Assembly (NCBI GenBank): GCA_002386465.1
Contig: DGIT01000029.1
Coordinates: 1-11,264 of the forward strand
DNA length: 11,264 nucleotides
Direction of reading: 5' to 3'
Source of the DNA: Burkholderiales bacterium UBA4615
GTDB taxonomy: Bacteria > Pseudomonadota > Gammaproteobacteria > Burkholderiales > Burkholderiaceae_E
A program made the position numbers and the translations under genes. The notes beneath the pieces are model-generated. The model saw only the letters and a program-made list of their open reading frames with translations, had not been told where the DNA came from and ran no database searches. Positions 1-4,767 of the stretch are shown here, piece after piece. Position 1 is the stretch's first letter. The number at the start of each line of letters is the position of its first letter.

Positions 1-2
1 CC

Positions 3-305
3 AACTACGAAGACCACCTCGAGTTCTTCAGCATCAAAGTCCCCGACGGCCCGCTTACGTCGCGCTTACAGCACCTGCAGGTCGGCGATCAGATCAGCCG
101 CATCCTCCAGACCACAGTGAATACGGATCAGCGGGCCGCCGGTCCAGGGTTGCACCGTACGCAAGGACCCGATCTTGGCCTGCATGATCAGACTCTCGAA
201 ACCGCCCCACGAATAACCAATTTTGAAGTGGCGGCGGTCTTCGCACAGTGCAGCGATCTGCGCTTGCGTGGCGGCCTTGAGCTCAAACGAGAACAGGCCG
301 CTTGA
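3..305 (+). pseudogene. fpr: Truncated ferredoxin-NADP+ reductase, fused to antisense metC sequence
   Basis: Reading from base 3, the frame gives NYEDHLEFFSIKVPDGPLTS followed by RLQHLQVGD. This is the conserved segment of bacterial (Azotobacter/E. coli class) ferredoxin/flavodoxin-NADP+ reductases just before the NADP-binding part. In the family this is followed by roughly R-K-x-T-G-T-L and about 150 further residues. Here homology stops near bases 89-95, and the frame continues as unrelated sequence (SRILQTTVNTDQ...) to a TGA at 303-305. That tail is simply the complement of the metC 3' end. The 5' part, including the FAD-binding start, lies outside the window. The NADP-binding half is absent, so a working reductase is unlikely from this copy. 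The call is firm for the roughly 30 matching residues. Whether this is a true genomic truncation or an assembly join cannot be told from the sequence. Confidence 0.72.
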
Positions 306-1331
306 GCCCAGAAAATCGCGCTTGAACAGCGCGTGCTGCGGATGCGAAGGCAGCCCGGGATGCAGCACCCGTGCGACTTCGGGGCGCCCTTCGAGCCAGC
401 GCGCCACGGCGAGGGCTGTGGCCTCGTGACGGCGCATGCGCACATCGGCCGTGCGCAGACCGCGCAACACCAGATACGCGTCGTCGCCACCCACCGCAAT
501 GCCCAGTTGCCGGATGGCCTGCCACAAGGGCAGCCAGTGCTCCTCGCGCACAACCGCTGCGCCCATCAGCAGGTCGGCATGACCGCCCCAATATTTGGTG
601 AGCGGCAACAGCGAGATATCGATCCCCCAATCGAAGGGGCGTGCAAACACCGGCGAAGCCCAGGCGTTGTCGATCATGGTGAGCGCACCGTGCGCACGCG
701 CCACTTTGCAGATCGCCGGCACATCCTGAATTTCGAAGGTGTAGCTGCCCGGACTTTCCAGATACACAATCCGCGTATTCGGGCGCAACAGCGCGGCAAT
801 GCCCGCGCCAACATGCGGATCAAAAAATTCGGTCACCACGCCATAACGAGCCAGCATGGTCGTGGCAAAGGTGCGAGCGGGGCCATAGACCGAATCACTC
901 ATGAGGATGTGATCGCCGGGCTTGCAGTAGGCCAGCAACGGCACTGAGATGGCCGCAAGCCCCGAGGGCATGATCGCTGCGCGGCAGGCATGCCCTGCGC
1001 CCTCGATTTCAGCCAGCGCATCGGTCAGCGCAAAGGTGGTCGGTGTACCCGAGGTGGCATAGGTGGTGCGGTGACGCTCACCGGCCACCGCGGCGGTACC
1101 TTCGGCTTCCGCATCGGCGAGCGTCTTGAACAGCACGCTCGAGGCCCGCGTGAGCGGCAGATTGACCGTGGTCACCGGGCGGTCGAATTGCCGGCCCACG
1201 TCCACGAGCGCCGTAGTCTGCGCGTGATGGAGCTTGTGCGCTGGCTGCAGGGCCGGTAGGTCAGCAGACCCGCTGCCGGCTGCAGAGGCTAAGGGTTGAG
1301 AGGGCGATCCGGGATTAGGCGATGTGCTCAT
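66..1331 (-). CDS. metC: Cystathionine beta-lyase (PLP enzyme)
   Basis: The 421-residue product belongs to the Cys/Met-metabolism PLP family (fold type I). It cleaves cystathionine to homocysteine, pyruvate and ammonia in methionine synthesis, in the cytosol. The sequence follows E. coli MetC throughout: GTPTTFAL near residue 95, LESPGS at 191-196, MIDNAW with the pyridine-N aspartate D221, the PLP lysine K246 in LTKYWGGH, SSGLFSFEL near 343-351, YSWGGFESL near 373-381 and LIRIHCGLED near 401-410. The family's Y-x-R element reads Y91-A-T here, so the arginine is replaced. The N-terminus has about 35 extra low-complexity residues. ATG at 1331 is preferred over a TTG at 1358 because a TATAAT box lies between them. 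There is no clear Shine-Dalgarno. The protein ends early (DLIADLQVL, then TAA), and its last codons lie in sequence that reads as fpr on the other strand. No neighbour shares its pathway. Confidence 0.93.
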   Translation of the reverse strand: MSTSPNPGSPSQPLASAAGSGSADLPALQPAHKLHHAQTTALVDVGRQFDRPVTTVNLPLTRASSVLFKTLADAEAEGTAAVAGERHRTTYATSGTPTTFALTDALAEIEGAGHACRAAIMPSGLAAISVPLLAYCKPGDHILMSDSVYGPARTFATTMLARYGVVTEFFDPHVGAGIAALLRPNTRIVYLESPGSYTFEIQDVPAICKVARAHGALTMIDNAWASPVFARPFDWGIDISLLPLTKYWGGHADLLMGAAVVREEHWLPLWQAIRQLGIAVGGDDAYLVLRGLRTADVRMRRHEATALAVARWLEGRPEVARVLHPGLPSHPQHALFKRDFLGSSGLFSFELKAATQAQIAALCEDRRHFKIGYSWGGFESLIMQAKIGSLRTVQPWTGGPLIRIHCGLEDAADLIADLQVL

Positions 1332-1646
1332 CGCCCGATTATAGGTGCGGCCACGCAAGCTGCGGCTGCGTACACATCATCGCCAGCGTAAGACCGCTCG
1401 GTTCAATCCGATGCCAGGTCAGGGCATCGGGCGAAGCGTCAATCAGGCTTGGGGTCGGTTTGGCAATCAGCCGGCCAGTACAGAGCGACACCACGCACAG
1501 GATCGCATCAGGCGGTTATGCAACATGATGTGCCCGGCAGCAAACAACCCCATCACGACTACTCGTACGCAGGTTTTGTAGAAGGTGGCGACACTGGCCA
1601 AAACCGCCGGTAGTTCCGCATTTTTATTAAAGCAAGAGACAGAACC
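1332..1646. other. Intergenic spacer between metC and the SDR gene; no gene seen
   Basis: This 315-bp stretch lies between the 3' end of the SDR gene and the 5' end of metC. Apart from the TATAAT box next to metC I see no convincing coding frame, RNA gene or hairpin terminator. The part next to the SDR stop codon (about 1619-1631) is an AT-rich run, but it lacks the stem an intrinsic terminator needs. Short open frames here lack Shine-Dalgarno sites and resemble nothing I recognise. Confidence 0.6.
1338..1343 (-). promoter_or_regulatory. Candidate -10 box (TATAAT) for metC, possibly leaderless
   Basis: The minus strand reads TATAAT exactly, ending 6 bases before the ATG at 1331. Transcription would start at or within a base or two of the initiator A. 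There is no recognisable -35 hexamer at 16-18 bp (GCCGCA or similar) and no TGn extension, so the match rests on the -10 alone and could be chance. Confidence 0.4.
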
Positions 1647-2474
1647 TCACGCGCACCGCAACCCGCCATACCCTGTCCAGGGCGTGGCCACGATGAAGCC
1701 TGCGTCGACCGGAAGATTCACGCCCGTGATGGCCGATGCCTGTTCACTGGCCAGGAACTGCACTGCAGCAGCGATTTCGTCGGCCTTCACCAGCCGGCCC
1801 AAAGCCGTGGACGCCACCATGTGGCCTTCATCAAGCGTTCCGGTGGCCATGCCTTTATCCAGTGCAGGCGTGAGCGTCCAACCCGGCGACACCGTATTGA
1901 CCCGCACGCCCCGCGGGCCCCACTCCGCCGCCAGGCACTCCCCCACGCTGATCACCCCGGCCTTTGCCGGGCCGTAGGCATGCAGCGGCCCGGACCGCAT
2001 GCCGGCCACCGACGCGATGTTGACGATCGCACCCTGCCCGCGCGCGGCCATGGGCGCGCCAAACGCCACGCAGCTCAGGTAGGTACCGCGCAGGTCGATA
2101 CGCGACACGATGTCCCATTCCTTAAGTGACAACTGTTCAGGCGGCAGGGTGCGCTGCAAGACCCCCGCGCAGTTGACCAGCACATCGGCCACGCCCAGTA
2201 TGGTCTCGAGTTCGCGCGCAGCGTGTTCGATCGAATGCTCGTCGCCCAGATCAATCTGCAGCGCCATGCCCAAAGCGCCCAGATAGGCCGCTACGCGTTG
2301 CGCACCAGCGAGGTTGCGATCGGCCACCACCACCCGGTCGCCAGCCGCGGCAAACCGCCGGGCACAGGCCTCGCCGATGCCACTTGCCGCACCGGTCACC
2401 ACCACGATCCGTGAGGATCGAGCAGTGGCGTGATCAGACTTTGCGCTCGCTCGCGCGTCGGACCCTGTGGACAT
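1647..2474 (-). CDS. Short-chain dehydrogenase/reductase (classical SDR)
   Basis: The 275-residue protein is a classical-type NAD(P)-dependent oxidoreductase of unknown substrate. The cofactor glycine motif TGAASGIG is at residues 27-34. D52 at the end of the second beta strand suggests NAD(H) preference. NCAG is at 101-104, the catalytic serine is S155 and the Y-x-x-x-K pair is Y167/K171. SPGW near 196-199 and DAGF near the C-terminus are family landmarks. The usual tetrad asparagine (N-L-x-G) is aspartate here (D127 in RIDLRG). An N-terminal extension of about 20 residues is rich in Ser/Ala. The start is supported by GGAGG at 2481-2485, six bases upstream. A weak extended -10 (TGATAGCAT) lies at 2533-2541. 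It is probably a single-gene unit. The family is certain, the substrate is not: 3-oxoacyl and sugar or alcohol dehydrogenases are all possible. Confidence 0.92.
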   Translation of the reverse strand: MSTGSDARASAKSDHATARSSRIVVVTGAASGIGEACARRFAAAGDRVVVADRNLAGAQRVAAYLGALGMALQIDLGDEHSIEHAARELETILGVADVLVNCAGVLQRTLPPEQLSLKEWDIVSRIDLRGTYLSCVAFGAPMAARGQGAIVNIASVAGMRSGPLHAYGPAKAGVISVGECLAAEWGPRGVRVNTVSPGWTLTPALDKGMATGTLDEGHMVASTALGRLVKADEIAAAVQFLASEQASAITGVNLPVDAGFIVATPWTGYGGLRCA

Positions 2475-2618
2475 GGACAGCCTCCAGAGATACGAGCCGC
2501 AGCGCAGGATGCGCCGCGCGGTCGATCGGACGATGCTATCAGTGGCTCGATGCGGGTGACCCGATGCAGCGGGTGCGACCCGGGGGCTGCGTCACAGGAG
2601 CATGTGAAGCGGACGCAC

Positions 2619-2650
2619 AAAAGAAAACCGCCACAACGATGGTGGCGGCT
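2619..2650 (-). terminator. Rho-independent terminator (minus strand), no obvious owner
   Basis: On the minus strand a perfect 7-bp stem (CCGCCAC/GTGGCGG, extendable by a G-U and an A-U pair) with a 7-base loop is followed directly by TTTTCTTTT. This is a good intrinsic terminator for leftward transcription. On the plus strand the stem is not followed by a T run. The nearest minus-strand gene to its right ends at 3476, more than 800 bp away beyond brnTA. Confidence 0.65.
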
Positions 2651-2828
2651 GAAGCTCTTTAACGAGCAGGAGGAGACGGTTTGAGTATGGGCGCGGCGCG
2701 GCTGACCTGCCAGGCGTTGCCGCCCGGTGGCGGATGAAGGGGGTCGGACGGAAGGGGGCCTGGATCGGCGGTGTTCCTAAGTAGGTCGGCGGTACTACGA
2801 CTTGCGTTGCAGTGACGTGCCGCCTGAA

Positions 2829-2843
2829 TTCAGTTGAACTGAA
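2829..2843. promoter_or_regulatory. Perfect inverted repeat over the brnTA -35 box, putative operator
   Basis: TTCAGTTGAACTGAA has two 7-base arms about one central base, with no mismatch. It fully covers the -35 hexamer TTGAAC (2834-2839). A second palindrome, CTGAATTCAG, overlaps it at 2824-2833. BrnT-BrnA complexes are known to repress their own promoter through the BrnA ribbon-helix-helix domain, so this is the likely binding site. That assignment is inference. Confidence 0.6.
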
Positions 2844-2862
2844 GGACCGATCACACTATTAT
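2834..2862 (+). promoter_or_regulatory. Sigma-70 promoter of brnTA
   Basis: TTGAAC (2834-2839), an exact 17-bp spacer and TATTAT (2857-2862) match the housekeeping consensus at five of six positions in each box. Transcription would start near 2869, about a dozen bases ahead of the brnT ATG. The -35 box sits inside the inverted repeat, as expected for an autorepressed toxin-antitoxin promoter. Confidence 0.7.
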
Positions 2863-2880
2863 TTGTTATTACGTTTATTC

Positions 2881-3177
2881 ATGCCCACCACGACCTGGGA
2901 TCCGGCGAAGCGGGCCTCGAATCTGGCTAAGCATGGGCTGGATTTCCTGGATGCCGCTGAGGTCCTGGAGTCGCGGTACCGCTTCGACGTTCCTGTGGTC
3001 AGAGGATCAGAAAGTCGCACGCTGTCCCTTGCCTATGCGAACAGCGTTCTACGCGTGTTGACCCTGGTGCATACAACCCGGTCAGGCCGCGTTCGGATCA
3101 TCAGTTTCAGGCAAGCGAGCAAGGCAGAACGGGAGGCTTATCTTGAGTGGCTCGAAAACATCTTTGATAAATCCTAA
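2881..3177 (+). CDS. brnT: BrnT family toxin (type II toxin-antitoxin)
   Basis: The 98-residue protein starts MPTTTWDPAKRASNLAKHGLDF, the hallmark N-terminus of the BrnT/DUF497 family, and continues through VRIISFRQASKAEREAYLEW, its usual C-terminal signature. Family members are RelE-fold ribonucleases that block translation until bound by BrnA. The family is about 90-100 residues long, so the gene looks intact. ATG 2881 is chosen because it gives the family N-terminus. The frame stays open upstream to a GTG at 2812, but that would place the promoter inside the gene. No Shine-Dalgarno precedes the ATG, and the predicted leader is only about 12 bases, suggesting weak or leaderless-style initiation of the toxin. 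It overlaps brnA by 35 bp, in the standard toxin-first order. Base composition here is more AT-rich than in flanking genes, consistent with horizontal acquisition. Confidence 0.88.
   Translation: MPTTTWDPAKRASNLAKHGLDFLDAAEVLESRYRFDVPVVRGSESRTLSLAYANSVLRVLTLVHTTRSGRVRIISFRQASKAEREAYLEWLENIFDKS
3131..3136 (+). promoter_or_regulatory. Strong ribosome-binding site for brnA inside brnT
   Basis: GGGAGG sits six bases before the TTG at 3143, within the brnT coding sequence. It decides the brnA start, since no ATG or GTG in that frame gives a full-length BrnA. Confidence 0.7.
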
Positions 3178-3454
3178 GCGGGTCATCGCCGCACTCCGCT
3201 CGCCATCTGCTCAGCCGGACTACGTTTGGGACGGCCGGGATGACAACGATCGGCCTGCAAGCCCTGCGGAACTGAAGAAAGCCTTGGCTGCATCTGTGAA
3301 GAAGCGCGGGCGGCCCGCCGGGAGCGGCACCAAGTCGCCCACGACGCTGCGTATCGATCGGGATGTCCTTGATGCTTTGCGGGCCAGCGGTGAAGGCTGG
3401 CAAACCCGGGTGAATGCGCTGCTGCGTGAAGCCGTCAATCAGGGCCGGCTATAA
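3143..3454 (+). CDS. brnA: BrnA family antitoxin
   Basis: The 103-residue protein neutralises BrnT and with it represses the operon. The N-terminal half carries the toxin-binding region with WDGRDDNDRPASPAEL near residues 29-44, a recognisable BrnA landmark. The C-terminal part (about residues 65-103, TTLRIDRDVLDALRASG then RVNALLREAV) is a ribbon-helix-helix DNA-binding fold. A basic GRP-type stretch (KKRGRPAGSG, about residues 53-62) links them. Translation starts at TTG 3143, behind a strong GGGAGG, while brnT is still being read, so the two are coupled. This arrangement favours antitoxin translation over the poorly initiated toxin. The gene ends 21 bp from the convergent stop of the HD hydrolase, and I see no hairpin terminator in the gap. 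Confidence 0.87.
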   Translation: MSGSKTSLINPKRVIAALRSPSAQPDYVWDGRDDNDRPASPAELKKALAASVKKRGRPAGSGTKSPTTLRIDRDVLDALRASGEGWQTRVNALLREAVNQGRL

Positions 3455-3475
3455 GGACCCTTGAATGAGCCCACC

Positions 3476-4060
3476 TCAAGCCGCAATTCTGCGTCTTCCC
3501 TGAGTCCAGGCCTCATCAAAGATGGCCAGCAGCTTCGTGTGAACGACCGGCAAGCGATCCACCACGTTGCGCGCCCATCTGAAGTAGTCTGCACGTCGGC
3601 GGTCATCCCACCAGTGCGGCGGCGACGCGATCATGTCGCGCAGATTGCAGGTCTTGTCGGCCAGCTTGATCATGGCGGCGCCGGCACTCTTGTGCGGCGC
3701 GCTCTCAATCTGCAGACGCCTGCGGTCGGCATGGTCCAGCGCGGTATCGTCGGTCACCTCGAGCACCAGGTCTGCAATGGTGCGGCCAAAGAGGCGCTCA
3801 ATGTCCTGCTCGGTCGTTTCGGTGTCTTCGATCGTGTCATGCAGCACTGCGCCAATCAGCACATCTACGTCATGGATGTCCGCTTCCACCGACAGCACGC
3901 GCATCAGTGCGATCGGGTGATTGATGTATGGCGACTCGCGCTTGTCCTTGCGCCGCTGGTGACGATGGCGCTCGGCGGCAAAGTCGATGGCGTGGATCAG
4001 CCGCTGCAAGTCGGCGGGGCCAGCGATGAGGGCAGGATGACGATTCGGGTCGCGACGCAT
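3476..4060 (-). CDS. MESH1/SpoT-like HD-domain (p)ppGpp hydrolase (small alarmone hydrolase)
   Basis: The 194-residue protein closely follows the single-domain MESH1 (HDDC3) family. Landmarks are HQRRKDKRESPYINHPI near residues 34-50, HDTIEDTETT at 74-83, EVTDDTAL at 101-108, APHKS at 121-125 and IKLADKTCNLRD at 131-142. The metal ligands known from MESH1 are all present (H48, H74, D75, D135), as are the catalytic E78/D79 pair. Family members remove the 3'-pyrophosphate from (p)ppGpp; MESH1 also acts on NADPH. There is no synthetase, TGS or ACT domain, so it is hydrolase-only. A good GAGGAG (4068-4073), seven bases before the ATG, fixes the start. It is divergent from another HD gene and convergent with brnA. 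The family assignment is strong. The in vivo substrate is inferred. Confidence 0.9.
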   Translation of the reverse strand: MRRDPNRHPALIAGPADLQRLIHAIDFAAERHRHQRRKDKRESPYINHPIALMRVLSVEADIHDVDVLIGAVLHDTIEDTETTEQDIERLFGRTIADLVLEVTDDTALDHADRRRLQIESAPHKSAGAAMIKLADKTCNLRDMIASPPHWWDDRRRADYFRWARNVVDRLPVVHTKLLAIFDEAWTQGRRRIAA

Positions 4061-4184
4061 GACAAAACTCCTCGCTCAAGCGTACCACCGGTGCGACGCG
4101 GCATTGAGCAGCTCTTCTGCCGCCGGGAGCCCATCGACCGCCGTCTGGTCTGATCCGACCAACTCTGCCGTGTAAGCTCGCGTC

Positions 4185-4691
4185 ATGACTCAGCGCTGTA
4201 CGACCATTGTTCACAAGGCTCTGGCCGTCGTGCGGCCACAATTCAAGCTCGACGCAGATGGCGGCATACATGGTGTGCCGCACTGGAGCCGCGTCTGGTT
4301 TCATGGCCGTTCGCTGGCGGCAGCGCTCGATGTGGATCCGGCCGTGCTCGCCTGGTTCGCCTTCCTGCATGACAGCCGACGCTTCAACGACTGGGAAGAC
4401 CCTGAACATGGCCTGCGCGCAGCTGACTTCGCCGTGCGTTTGCGTCGCGACGGCATCATCACCGAACTGAACAAGCCGGGCTTTGAGCGATTGTGCGAAG
4501 CCATGCGCCTGCACAGCGATGGGCATGTGCGCGGTGATCTGACGGTGCAAGCCTGCTGGGACGCCGATCGGCTCGACCTGGCACGCGCCGGCATCACGCC
4601 TCACCCCAAACGGCTGTGCACCGAGCCTGCTCGCGCAGCGCCTACGATTGCAGCGGCGGTGCGTATGGCTAAGGGGCGCAAGCGGGCCTGA
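4185..4691 (+). CDS. Uncharacterised HD-superfamily hydrolase
   Basis: The 168-residue cytosolic protein has HD-type metal-binding features: HGVPHW (H29, H33), the paired H62-D63 in FLHDSRR, H75 in EHGLRAA, H110 in RLHSDGH and an acidic DADRLDL segment (D126/D128). The C-terminal ITPHPKRLCT is shared, as far as I recall, with small bacterial proteins annotated only as HD-domain or hypothetical. The substrate is unknown; HD proteins usually hydrolyse phosphoesters or nucleotides. The ATG at 4185 lacks a clear Shine-Dalgarno. It is divergent from the MESH1-like gene across a 124-bp gap in which I find no convincing promoter pair. The acyl-CoA synthetase starts 76 bp downstream on the same strand, so co-transcription is possible. 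Confidence 0.78.
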   Translation: MTQRCTTIVHKALAVVRPQFKLDADGGIHGVPHWSRVWFHGRSLAAALDVDPAVLAWFAFLHDSRRFNDWEDPEHGLRAADFAVRLRRDGIITELNKPGFERLCEAMRLHSDGHVRGDLTVQACWDADRLDLARAGITPHPKRLCTEPARAAPTIAAAVRMAKGRKRA

Positions 4692-4753
4692 CACGGACAG
4701 GCAGGGACGGCGCACTGCACGCTCTGCCCGCCGGACACTTCACACGCTGATTG

Positions 4754-4760
4754 AAGGAGA
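4754..4760 (+). promoter_or_regulatory. Ribosome-binding site fixing the acyl-CoA synthetase start
   Basis: AAGGAGA seven bases before the ATG at 4768. The frame is open upstream into the HD gene (to 4648), but no comparable site precedes earlier start codons, so initiation at 4768 is preferred. Confidence 0.75.
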
Positions 4761-4767
4761 CCACACG

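Larger units (their letters stand above)
2475..2880. other. Non-coding region between the SDR gene and brnT
   Basis: About 400 bp with no persuasive gene. It holds, in order, the SDR leader (to about 2545), a minus-strand terminator (2619-2650), a very purine-rich AGGAGGAG stretch near 2669-2676 that looks like a ribosome-binding site but is followed only by a 16-codon frame starting at 2687, a G-rich low-complexity segment (about 2730-2780), and the brnTA operator and promoter (2829-2862). The last 30 bases before brnT are strikingly AT-rich against the GC-rich surroundings. Confidence 0.6.

Noticed and set aside
1332..1646. Short plus-strand frames between metC and the SDR gene
   Set aside because: No ribosome sites, no recognisable motifs, mutual overlap in several frames.
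2687..2737. 16-codon frame behind the AGGAGGAG stretch
   Set aside because: The ribosome site is too far from the ATG, the peptide is low-complexity, and there is no sign of selection.
3461..4153. 230-codon plus-strand frame opposite the MESH1-like gene
   Set aside because: The minus-strand gene has full family motifs and a ribosome site. The plus frame is its antisense shadow.
4061..4184. Promoter pair between the two HD genes
   Set aside because: A TTGAGC (4104-4109) and a minus-strand TGGTACGCT are present, but neither has a partner box at proper spacing.
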